A stretch of DNA of 64,000 bases. Source: Gordonia sp. SID5947 (GTDB lineage: Bacteria > Actinomycetota > Actinomycetes > Mycobacteriales > Mycobacteriaceae). A program made the translations under genes and the position numbers. The notes beneath the pieces are model-generated. The model ran no database searches. It was not told where the DNA came from and was given only the letters and a program-made list of their open reading frames with translations. Below, piece after piece: positions 17,071-25,992 of the stretch (the stretch's first letter is position 1; every line of letters begins with the position of its first letter). The stretch is from contig NZ_WWHU01000001.1 in the NCBI RefSeq assembly GCF_009862785.1, positions 3,162,001-3,226,000 of the forward strand, written 5' to 3'.

Positions 17071-17385
17071 ATGACCTCAACGCTTCTGCATCGCATCGAC
17101 AAATTCTCCGTGCCCACCGAGGCAATGACCGAGTTCCTGGACCGGGTACGGCACACGCACCGGATCCTCGGCGCCCAACCGGGCATCCTCCGCAACGACG
17201 TCGTCACCCTGGTCGACGGCGAGAGCGACTACAACGTGGTGACCGCGGTGACCTGGGAATCACGCGATGCCCTCCAGAACGCAGGCCGAGCGGTGGCCGC
17301 CGATGTCGCGGCGAGTGGCTTCGACCGGGCCGAATTCCTTCGGCGTCTCGGAGTCACCGCCGACTTCGGCACGTATGCGTCCTGA
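17071..17385 (+). CDS. Antibiotic biosynthesis monooxygenase (ABM) domain protein
   Basis: A 104-residue dimeric alpha/beta-barrel protein. The start IDKFSVPTEAMTEFLDRV, followed by GILRNDVVTLVDGESDYNVV with VTAVTWESRDAL, is the ABM fold, whose members act as cofactor-free quinone or heme monooxygenases. The SoxR box directly before it predicts induction by redox-active compounds such as phenazines or quinones, which matches known actinobacterial SoxR targets that include small monooxygenases. The mRNA is probably leaderless. A role in disposing of quinones is an inference from the operator and family together. Confidence 0.8.
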   Translation: MTSTLLHRIDKFSVPTEAMTEFLDRVRHTHRILGAQPGILRNDVVTLVDGESDYNVVTAVTWESRDALQNAGRAVAADVAASGFDRAEFLRRLGVTADFGTYAS

Positions 17386-17390
17386 CCGCG

Positions 17391-18359
17391 TCAGGCGCCC
17401 GGATCCATCCGGCCCACCGCCCGGACCTTGGCTACACGACGTTGTGAGAACGGCTCCCACAGACGCCGTTGCACCCACAACGTGATGCACCCGGCGACGG
17501 TCATCCCGACGATGTTGATCACCAGCTGCAAAGCGGACCCACGCACCTCACCCCACTCCGCGAAAGCAGCGGCCAGCCCGAGGTTGCCGGCGGCCGGGAT
17601 CGTGGTCACCGATATGAACACCCCGGCCAGCGCCCCGGTGTGGGCGGAGGTGATGGACAGGACGCCCGCGACGGCGGCGAGCACCGCAACAAGCAACGAC
17701 CACCGGTCAGGGGAATAGATGAACTCGGTCTCGGGATGGTGGTGGACGTCGTCGGCCGTCACCCAACCCAGCCCCCGTGCCGCCATGGAGACCAGGAAGG
17801 TCACCAGGATGGCGACGACGAAGCCCACGATCAGCGTGCGGCAGGCCAGCCAACACAGGTGCGGTCGCCGCAGCACCACCGCCACCCCGATCGCGGTGAT
17901 CACACCGAACTCTGGGCCGAGCACCATCGCACCGATCGTCAGGATCTGCGAATCGAGCACCACGGCGACGGCCGCGAGCAGGGTGGCCAGGATCATGAAG
18001 CCGAGGTAGGTGAAGTTGAGTTCCGAATCGCCATAGGCCCGTCGGCCCACCTGGGCCCACACGACCGCGTCCGACCCGAAACCGGGCGCACGCCGTTCGG
18101 CCTGCAGCGCGCGACGGGACAGAAAGGTCTCGACCTCTTCCACCCGCAGGCAACCGTCCGCGGCCACTCCGAGGTCCCGGAGCGCGATGATCAGATCGTT
18201 GGCGGCCTCGCGCGCGACATCGATCGTCACCAGATCGCCTGCGGGCTTCACCGAGGCGCCCCGGACGACGGACACCGCACTCACTGCTTCGTCGTCGGAG
18301 ACCAGGCCGAGTAGGTCGTCGGTCAGATGCGCAGGTGATGACACCTCGATGTGCAGCAC
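17391..18359 (-). CDS. DUF389 membrane protein
   Basis: A 322-residue protein: about 110 cytosolic residues (two short alpha/beta units, ending SRRALQAERR) and then six hydrophobic helices, including FTYLGFMILATLLAAVAVVL, ILTIGAMVLGPEFGVITAIG, and LLVAVLAAVAGVLSITSAHT. The GAMVLGPEFGVITAIG and GVFISVTTIPAAGNLGLAA blocks are diagnostic of DUF389. No transport or enzyme function has been shown for the family that I know of. It converges with the ABM gene with only 5 bp between the stops. Confidence 0.82.
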   Translation of the reverse strand: MLHIEVSSPAHLTDDLLGLVSDDEAVSAVSVVRGASVKPAGDLVTIDVAREAANDLIIALRDLGVAADGCLRVEEVETFLSRRALQAERRAPGFGSDAVVWAQVGRRAYGDSELNFTYLGFMILATLLAAVAVVLDSQILTIGAMVLGPEFGVITAIGVAVVLRRPHLCWLACRTLIVGFVVAILVTFLVSMAARGLGWVTADDVHHHPETEFIYSPDRWSLLVAVLAAVAGVLSITSAHTGALAGVFISVTTIPAAGNLGLAAAFAEWGEVRGSALQLVINIVGMTVAGCITLWVQRRLWEPFSQRRVAKVRAVGRMDPGA

Positions 18360-18389
18360 GTCGTCATTGTGCCGCCGGTGTCGCCGGAA

Positions 18390-18851
18390 TCAGTCGATGA
18401 CGTCGGCGAGCCGTCGGATCGCGAACTCATAACCCCGTACACCACAGCCGGCGATCACCCCGACCGCGATCGGCGACACGTACGAGTGATGCCGAAAGGA
18501 CTCGCGCCGGTGGATGTTGCTGATGTGGACCTCCATGATCGGCACCTCCGGAACCACCAGCGCATCGGCCAGCGCAACCGATGTGTGCGTCCACCCACCC
18601 GGGTTGATCACGATGCCGCTGACCTGTCCGCGGGCCTCATGGATCCAGTCGATCATCTCGCCCTCGTGATTCGTCTGGGCGGCACGCAGGCCGAATCCGA
18701 GCTCGGATGCGGTCCGTTCGGCGAGTTCGACGACATCGCCGAGCGTCGACGAGCCGTACACCTCCGGTTGCCGCACGCCGAGGGTGTTCAGGTTCGGGCC
18801 GTTGAGCAGCAGAATCGGCAAGGGTTCGGGGCTCGTCGCGGTGTCCGGCAT
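18390..18851 (-). CDS. aroQ: Type II 3-dehydroquinate dehydratase AroQ
   Basis: A dodecameric shikimate-pathway enzyme converting 3-dehydroquinate to 3-dehydroshikimate in the cytosol. Conserved blocks: ILLLNGPNLNTLGVRQPEVY with the catalytic Tyr (about residue 31), INPGGWTHTSVAL with the substrate-binding Asn and catalytic His region, and EVHISNIHRRESFRHHSYVS. Of 153 residues from ATG 18851; an ATG 9 bp upstream is possible. Not next to other aro genes here. It diverges from embC, the starts being 69 bp apart. Confidence 0.94.
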   Translation of the reverse strand: MPDTATSPEPLPILLLNGPNLNTLGVRQPEVYGSSTLGDVVELAERTASELGFGLRAAQTNHEGEMIDWIHEARGQVSGIVINPGGWTHTSVALADALVVPEVPIMEVHISNIHRRESFRHHSYVSPIAVGVIAGCGVRGYEFAIRRLADVID

Positions 18852-18920
18852 GCCCCTCACACTAGTTGAGGGTGCTGAGGGGCAAAGTGCGTCGAGGGGT
18901 ACCGGTTACCATCTCTCTTT

Positions 18921-21900
18921 GTGCCCGAGCAGACGGTTCGACGAGCCAAGATCGTCGCGATCATCACCGGCCTGCTCGGTCTCTTCATGGCACTGGCCAC
19001 CCCACTCATGCCGGTCCAACAGACCACGGCGCAGATCAACTGGCCTCAGGACAACACCCTCGGATCGGTGGCCGCCCCGCTGATCAGTTATGTACCCATC
19101 GATTTCGACGCGCACGTCCCGTGCAGCGCCATCGATCAACTCGGCGACGACGAATCGGTACTGCTGTCGACGACGCCCAAAGAGGCCGAGAAATCTGCCG
19201 AACGCGGTCTGTTCATACGCAAGACGGGACAGCCGGGTGATCCAGCCGCCCGACAGACCGTCGAGGTGGTCATCCGCAATCTCCCGCTGGTGTCGGCGAC
19301 GGTGGCGCAGGTCCGACAGCAGGACTGTCGCGAGATCGTCGTGCACGCCGATTCCGAAGCGGTCTCGGCCGAGTTCGTCGGAATGCACAACGACCAGGGC
19401 GAACCACTCGACGGCACCACCGCGGGCCGGGAGTCCAACACCTACGACAAGGACCAGCGACCGCAGGTCACCGGGCTGTTCACCGATCTCTCCGGGCCGG
19501 CCGCCAGTCAGCCCGGGCTCAGCGCTCACGCCACCATCGACTCCCGCTACTCGACGGCTCCGACCATCCTGAAGTGGCTCGTCCTCATCGTCGGCATCAT
19601 CTGCACCCTGTTGTCGCTGGCTGCGCTCGCCGTCCTCGACTCCACCGACGGCCGCAAGCACCGGCGCATCCTCCCGGCACGCTGGTGGCGACTCAACGCT
19701 CGCGACTACGTGGTCATCGGCGCGCTGATCGTATGGCACTTCATCGGACCCAACACCTCCGACGACGGCTATCTGCTGACCATGGCCCGCGTCGCGCAGA
19801 ACGCGCAGTACACGGCCAACTACTTCCGCTGGTACGGCGCGCCCGAAGCGCCGTTCGGCTGGTACTACCAGGTCTTCGGGCTCCTCAGTCATGTCAGCGT
19901 GGCGAGCCCGTGGATGCGCATCCCCGCGTTGATCTGCGGCATCGGCGTCTGGCTCATCATCAGCCACGAGGTGCTACCGAGACTCGGTCGTGCCGCCATC
20001 ACCCGGCCCTCCGTCGCGTGGACCGCCGCCTTCGTTTTTCTGGTGTCGTGGTTTCCGTTCGACAACGGGCTGCGCCCGGAACCGATCATCTGTCTCGGTG
20101 CCCTGCTCACGTGGTGTTCGGTTGAGCGTGCCATCGCGACCGGACGCCTGCTGCCCGCCGCGGTGGCTTGTCTCATCGGCGCGTTCAGCCTCGCCGCCGG
20201 CCCGACCGGGCTCCTCGCCGTAGCTGCGCTCATCGCCGGTGCACGACCGATGATCCTGGCATTGATCAAGCGCGCGAAGGTCATCGGCGGCGGCCGTTGG
20301 GCCTACGTCGCCCTCGTGGCGCCGATTCTCGCCGCCGGCACGTTCATCATCTTCGTCGTGTTCTCCAATCTCACACTGAGATCATTCGTCGAGGCGTCGC
20401 AGATGAAGACGGCCCTCGGACCATCCGGCCACTGGTACAACGAGATCAATCGCTACTCGTCATTGTTCGCCTTCTCTGCCGATGGCTCCATCGCCCGACG
20501 GTTCGCCGTCCTCGCGATGATCCTGGGCCTGGTGGTGTCCGCGGCGATGTTGATCCGCCGGTCCCGCATCCCGGGCACCGCGCTGGGTCCGTCCCGACGT
20601 ATCGTCGGGATCACCTTCGCGTCGTTGGTGTTCCTGATGTTCACCCCGACAAAGTGGACACACCATTTCGGGGTGTTCGCCGGACTCGGAGCGGCACTCG
20701 CCGCCATCGCGGCGATCGCGGCGAGCAATCAGATCATGCATTCCAGGCGCAACCGCACACTGTTCGCGGCGCTGGTCCTGTTCATCGCCGGCCTGGCATT
20801 CACCGCACCCAACTCGTATTACTACTCGTCCGCCTGGGGCATGCCCTGGGGTGTCATGCAGGTCTCCATCGCCGGCGTGAACCTGGCAAATCTGCTCCTC
20901 TACGCCGCACTCGCACTCCTGTTGGCGGCCTTGTGGTTCCACTTCCGTGAGCCGTTCACCGGTGCCGATCCCGCCGACGAGACCCCCGACCGCTCTGCTC
21001 GGCCGTGGTACCGCCGTGCCGCGACGGTACCGGCCTCGGCCCCTTGGCCTTCGTCAGCGCGGCGGTGGTGATCTTCGCCCTGGTGACCGCGATGTTTGCC
21101 GGCATCCAGCAGAGTTCGTCGTACTCGGTACCGCGCGCGAACCTGGAGGCCCTCGCGGGCGAGGAATGCGGTATGGCAGACAAGGTCTGGGTGGAGACGG
21201 ACCCCAGCCGCTACCAGCTCACCCCCGTCGACGGATCGATCACCGACCCGCTGGCAGGCCCGCCGACCGCACCAGCCGACGCGACCCAGCCGGCCACCAC
21301 CGGCTTCACCGCGAATGGTGTGGACGAGGATCTCGAGACCACCGCGAGTGAGGGTTCGCTGGGCGTCCTGGCGGGCAGCGCAGTCTCGTCACCGGACGTG
21401 CTGACTGCCAACCCCGGCGGTACCGGTGGTGGCGTGGAGACGACCGCCGGAGTCAACGGCAGTTACGCACAACTCCCGTTCTTCCTCGATCCGGCGAAAA
21501 CACCGGTGATGGGCTCCTATTCGAAGACCGATCAGGTCCCCGCTCGCCTGACATCGGCGTGGTACACGTTGCCCGCTGATTTCAAGGAGCGCCCCTTGCT
21601 GGCGTTCTCGGTCGCCGGTCTGTTCGACAATCCGGACCTGTTGCTCGAGTACACCACCGACCCGGTCGGACCGGGCACCCGCGACGCGTCGTTGCATGCC
21701 ACCGGCGACACCGAGATGATCGACCCCGGCCCGCGACCATCGTGGCGAAACGTCCGTGTCACCACTGATTCGCTCCCGGACGACATCACCGCGGTACGAA
21801 TCGTCGCGACCGACGACAACCTCTCGGAGGACCGCTTCATCGTGGTCACCCCGCCTCGGCTCCCCGAGATGCAGACGCTGCAGCAGGTGGTCGGGCGTGA

Positions 21901-22249
21901 GGACCCGGTGCACGTCGATTGGACCTCCGGCCTCTCCTTCCCGTGCCAACGACCGTTCACCCACAAGGACGGGGTCGCCGAGATCCCGAAGTGGCGGATC
22001 AAGCCGGGGTCCGACCTGGCGGCCGCGGTCTCGGCATGGCAGGACTCCTTCGGCGGAGGGCCCCTGGGCTGGATCGAGGTCTCTCAGCAGGCCACCGCGA
22101 TGTCCACCTACCTCCAAGACGACATCGGGCGTGACTGGGGCGCCCTCGAGCGGTACACACCGTACGGCGACGTGACCACCCTTGCCGATGTCGACACCGG
22201 TACCGCGACCCGTAGCGGGCTGTGGAGTCCCGCGCCGATCCGTCACTGA
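18921..22249 (+). CDS. embC: Arabinosyltransferase EmbC (one apparent frameshift)
   Basis: GT-C enzyme of about 1,109 residues transferring arabinofuranose from decaprenylphosphoryl-arabinose; in mycobacteria EmbC builds lipoarabinomannan. TM1 (VAIITGLLGLFMALATPLMP), a periplasmic lectin-like domain, then the catalytic loop NTSDDGYLLTMARV, some fifteen helices, and a C-terminal carbohydrate-binding domain. It is EmbC rather than EmbA/B by GPSRRIVGITFASL, FPCQRPFTHKDGV and the end TRSGLWSPAPIRH. The frame breaks near residue 706; one missing C in the run 21040-21043 joins SAP to LAFVSAAVV. Start is GTG, possibly leaderless. Confidence 0.92.
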
Positions 22250-22304
22250 CCGGGCAACCGGCCTTTTTCGACGATCGGTAGATGACGAGCTCCCCCGCCG
22301 ATCG

Positions 22305-22455
22305 AATAGGTGGCAACCTCCCCTCGCCGATCGAGTGGGCGACGAGCGCAGCGAGGAATCGTATCGAGATCACCACACCAGGTCTCGATACGGTCTCCGC
22401 GGACGCTCCGGGCCACTCGATCAACGGGGCCGGACGCTCGGGGCCACTCGATCAC
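22305..22455. repeat. Paired inverted intergenic repeat between embC and embB-2
   Basis: The 245-bp gap between the convergent embC and minus-strand embB genes holds a palindromic element. GTATCGAGA (22361-22369) pairs with TCTCGATAC (22383-22391). Outside these arms the sequences GATCGAGTGGGCGACGAGCG and CTCCGGGCCACTCGATCA are near-complementary, so two copies of one element face each other. A third partial copy, GGACGCTCGGGGCCACTCGA, follows at about 22433. The left arm includes GAGCGCAGCGAG, a 12-mer also present in the in-frame repeat of embB-2. It could end transcription in both directions. Confidence 0.7.
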
Positions 22456-22494
22456 CCGCAGAACATCAAGCAGCGCATGCGAATCGGCAGCAGC

Positions 22495-25400
22495 TCAGTT
22501 CTTGATCGCGCGCATCGGTCCTGGCGTCCACAGACCTCCGTGGACGTCGTCGGTGATCTTCAGTTCGGCCTCGACCTGAGGCTTGAGCGGTACCAGCCGC
22601 TGCAGACTGCCCCAGTCCCTCGCCCAGCTGTTACGCAGGTAGGAGGGGAGGACGACCGGACGCAACTCGTTCTCGACGATGCCGAGAGGGCCGCCGTAGT
22701 CGCCGGCCATCCATCGACGGGAGTTCACCCGCTCGCCCTCGGCGTCGGGCGTGACCCGCCACATCGGCGTCTCCAGCACCCCGTTGACCGCCGCGGCCGG
22801 TCGCTGACACGGAAAGGCCAGCGCCACCTCCCAGTCCAGCAACACCGGATCATCGCTACCCACCAGGGAATTCAGAGTCGTCATCTCCGTGACACGCGGC
22901 GGGGTGACCGCCAGCCACTGCTGGGAGTCCGTCGAGGTGTCGTCGGCGACGATCCGGGTGACCGTCGCGCGCGGCGGCACCTGATCGAGAGGCACCCGCA
23001 GATTGCGCCACTCGGGGTCGGTGTCGATGCCCAGCGGAACCACCGACGCCACGGTGGAGACGCGCCCGTCCGGCTCCACCCGGCCGAACTCGAGCCGCAC
23101 CTTCTGGCCCGGGTGCGTGACGGCGAGGTGGTCGACGTACTCGATCTTGCCCGCGACCGACATCGTGACCAGCGGCGCGTCATCGCTTCGGGGCGGGAGT
23201 TGATACCAGTCCGACGTCAGATGGCCTCGGCCAGAAGGCGACTGATAGGTACCGAGGACCGGGACCCGGCGCTGATCCAGACCGAACGGCAATCGCACCG
23301 ACGACCCGTTGACACCCTCGGTGGCGGTGGTGCCGCCACCCGTGTCGGCGGCACCTGCCGAGCCGCTCGGCTCTTCCTGCGCCGACGACGGATCCGTTTG
23401 GGAACGGTCCAGACCCGGGGAACTCTTGTCGGAGTCTGCCGACGAGTCCTCACCGGAGTCGGCCTCGCTCTCCAACTGCGTCGACACACCGTTGGGGTCA
23501 AAGCCGGTCATGCCTTGGCCGGCCAGCGTCGCGCCCGGCGACGGATTGTTCTGCCCGGCAACCTCGGCCGGTGCCAACAGGCCCTTGTTGGGATCTCCCT
23601 CGACCATGACCGCATCTGCCAGCGCGCACGGGTTGCCGCGCAGCGCATCGATGTTGGAGCTGGTCCACGACCACGAATCCTGTTGCGTCTGCGCCGCCTT
23701 GGCGAACGATACGAAGTTGAACAGCAGGACCACGGTGGAGATGATCGCCAGCGAATAGGTCGGCATCCGCTGGACGATGCTGCGGCCAGAATCTGTCTGC
23801 ACCGCAACAGGTTCGCCGCGCTGCGCACGCTGATCGTCACGGTAGTACTGCCAGACGCCGTACAGGGTGAGGAGTACCGCGACCGCCAGGATCGGGACGA
23901 AGAGTTCGATACCCGCCACGTTGGGTGTGTCGTCGGCCCAGGGGATGCCGTAACTGCCCACGTACCACCATTGATTGCGGCCGGCGAAGGCGACCGCGAG
24001 GGCGTATGCAGCGGCGGCTGCGATGAAGGTCCTGTTGCATCGACGACGCATCACGGACGGCTGGAGGAACACCGTCGCCGCAGCAGCGAGAACACCGGTG
24101 AGACAGGCGAATGCACCCATCTGGTGCGTGGCCTTGGTCGGGACGAACGCCAGTACCGCCACCGCACCGGAGGTGACTGCGACGAGACGCCAGAGCGGCG
24201 CGCTCGGCACACCCGGCACCCGACGCTTGCTCAGCAGCGTGAGAACGATGACGGCGACCGACAGGAATGTCACGAAGATGCCGACACGCCGGGCGATGGA
24301 ACCGTCGGGGGTCGGGTTCAACAGGATGTAGTACCGCATCGCCTCGGTCCACCATTCGTTGGTGGGACCGACGATGCCCTGCACCTTGATGCCCTCCCGG
24401 ATCGCCGCGAGGGGCTGGTCGGCGAAGATCTCGAAGAGCACCGCCAATCCTGCCGCCAGAATCGGCATCACCAGGGGTAGCAGGCCGTCACGCCGGGCAC
24501 GCCGACGCAGTCGCCGCAGCAGCGGTCGCAACGCCGCCAGCAACGGCAGGATCGCGATGGCGCCTGCCGGGTGGATCGTCAGCGTGAAGGCCGCCGACAG
24601 GACGGCCAGGGTCAGGGGGAACAATCGGCCGGTGGCGATCGATCGCTCGACCAGCACCCAGGTGAGCAGGATGCCGACGCTGAGCGCCGGCTCCACGCGC
24701 AGACCGTTGTTGAACGCCAACCACACCACCAGGAACCCGAGTGCCGCCGTCCATCGGGCGGCGTTCGACGACCGGACCGCGCGACCCAGACGGGGCAGCG
24801 CGGCGCGGCTGATCAGGAACCAGCCCGCCAACGCGAACAGCAACGGCAGCACTCGAAGCCACGGGGTGGCGGTACTCACCTGCATCCACAGCGCGAGATA
24901 GCGGTAGTGCCAGCCGAACGGGTCCTGCGGCGCACCGAAGTACCGGTAATAGTTGTCGAGATAGCCCGCACCGGGCGCCACGCGTCCCACGGTCACCTGA
25001 TAGCCGTCGTCGGCGGTGTTGCCTCCCACGAACAGCCACACCAGCAACACACCCGTGACCACCACATCAAGCGGCTTGATGCGCCACCACCGTTGCGCGC
25101 CGGCGCGGACCATGCGCCGTAACCGCCGCCCGTCGCGTGCGTCGAGCACAGCCAGCGCGATCATCGAGATGATCGTCGAGATCACACCGAGGATCAGCAA
25201 CGCACCCTTGAAGGTGGTGGGACTGGAGATGAATCGCGTGTCGATCGCCGATCGATACGAGAGGCCCTCCGTGGACACATCTTTCGGAAGGTCGGTGTAG
25301 ACGCCGATGATCTGCGGTCGCGCATTGGGGTCGTCGAGGCGGAAGCTCTGCGTTCCCGCACCGGGATCGACGCCTTCCACCGCACCGCGACTACCGGTGG

Positions 25401-25992
25401 TGTCCGCGTGGATGACCACGCGACATTGCGCATTCTGCTGCGCGGCGGCGCGAGGAACGTTCAGCAGCACCGCGTTTCGCTGCGTCACCAGCAGACGGTC
25501 GTGGGTGGCACGGACGAACAGGCCGACGGTACCCGCCTGGGCACCGTTCTCGGGAACGGTCGACAGCAGCACACCGCCCGCCGGGGGCAGATCGGCGGCG
25601 AGTCGGCACGGCACCGAGATGTCCATCGACACCGGCGCATACGACACATTGGGCGCCGCCACGTTCTGCACGACGCCGGCCCCATTCGGCCCGCTCGCTG
25701 CGCTCCCGGCGCCGGCCTCATTCGGCCCGCTCGCTGCGCTCCCGGCGCCGGCCTCATTCGGCCCGCTCGCTGCGCTCCCGGCGCCGGCCTGACCCTGGGG
25801 CCATTGCAGCTCACTCTTGGTGTAGGACACCGGCAGGAACGGAGCCGCGATCGCGAGCAGCACGCCGAGCGCACCGGCGACCACCGCGACGATCTTCGCG
25901 ACCTTGATGGTCCTGCTGTCCGGGGCGAAGCGCATGGATCGTGTCGTCTTCTGCTCTGCTGTCTTCGGTTCTGGCGTCTCGGGCTCAGTCAT
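22495..25992 (-). CDS. embB: EmbB-type arabinosyltransferase, second copy
   Basis: A 1,165-residue GT-C arabinosyltransferase. TM1 lies near residue 32-52, the catalytic Asp pair in NTADDGYQVTVGRV (near 328), some fifteen membrane helices end near 770, and a C-terminal carbohydrate-binding domain ends GGLWTPGPMRAIKN. That ending and FPCQRP place it in the EmbB branch with the plus-strand copy at 32728. Two oddities: a 36-residue Ala/Gly/Ser repeat insert at residues 68-103, and a long Ser/Glu/Asp/Thr-rich stretch around 830-900. It overlaps the preceding embA copy by 8 bp. Val stands where M. tuberculosis EmbB has Met306. Confidence 0.9.
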   Translation of the reverse strand: MTEPETPEPKTAEQKTTRSMRFAPDSRTIKVAKIVAVVAGALGVLLAIAAPFLPVSYTKSELQWPQGQAGAGSAASGPNEAGAGSAASGPNEAGAGSAASGPNGAGVVQNVAAPNVSYAPVSMDISVPCRLAADLPPAGGVLLSTVPENGAQAGTVGLFVRATHDRLLVTQRNAVLLNVPRAAAQQNAQCRVVIHADTTGSRGAVEGVDPGAGTQSFRLDDPNARPQIIGVYTDLPKDVSTEGLSYRSAIDTRFISSPTTFKGALLILGVISTIISMIALAVLDARDGRRLRRMVRAGAQRWWRIKPLDVVVTGVLLVWLFVGGNTADDGYQVTVGRVAPGAGYLDNYYRYFGAPQDPFGWHYRYLALWMQVSTATPWLRVLPLLFALAGWFLISRAALPRLGRAVRSSNAARWTAALGFLVVWLAFNNGLRVEPALSVGILLTWVLVERSIATGRLFPLTLAVLSAAFTLTIHPAGAIAILPLLAALRPLLRRLRRRARRDGLLPLVMPILAAGLAVLFEIFADQPLAAIREGIKVQGIVGPTNEWWTEAMRYYILLNPTPDGSIARRVGIFVTFLSVAVIVLTLLSKRRVPGVPSAPLWRLVAVTSGAVAVLAFVPTKATHQMGAFACLTGVLAAAATVFLQPSVMRRRCNRTFIAAAAAYALAVAFAGRNQWWYVGSYGIPWADDTPNVAGIELFVPILAVAVLLTLYGVWQYYRDDQRAQRGEPVAVQTDSGRSIVQRMPTYSLAIISTVVLLFNFVSFAKAAQTQQDSWSWTSSNIDALRGNPCALADAVMVEGDPNKGLLAPAEVAGQNNPSPGATLAGQGMTGFDPNGVSTQLESEADSGEDSSADSDKSSPGLDRSQTDPSSAQEEPSGSAGAADTGGGTTATEGVNGSSVRLPFGLDQRRVPVLGTYQSPSGRGHLTSDWYQLPPRSDDAPLVTMSVAGKIEYVDHLAVTHPGQKVRLEFGRVEPDGRVSTVASVVPLGIDTDPEWRNLRVPLDQVPPRATVTRIVADDTSTDSQQWLAVTPPRVTEMTTLNSLVGSDDPVLLDWEVALAFPCQRPAAAVNGVLETPMWRVTPDAEGERVNSRRWMAGDYGGPLGIVENELRPVVLPSYLRNSWARDWGSLQRLVPLKPQVEAELKITDDVHGGLWTPGPMRAIKN
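25684..25790. repeat. Three 36-bp in-frame tandem repeats in embB-2
   Basis: Three units start at 25684, 25720 and 25756 and are identical except for the final base. Each codes for a 12-residue unit like AGAGSAASGPNE in the first periplasmic loop. The other EmbB copy runs straight from LNWPQGNGVG to NVAAP at this point, so the repeat is an insertion at a precise site. The core GAGCGCAGCGAG on the minus strand also occurs in the intergenic repeat near 22343. Confidence 0.88.
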
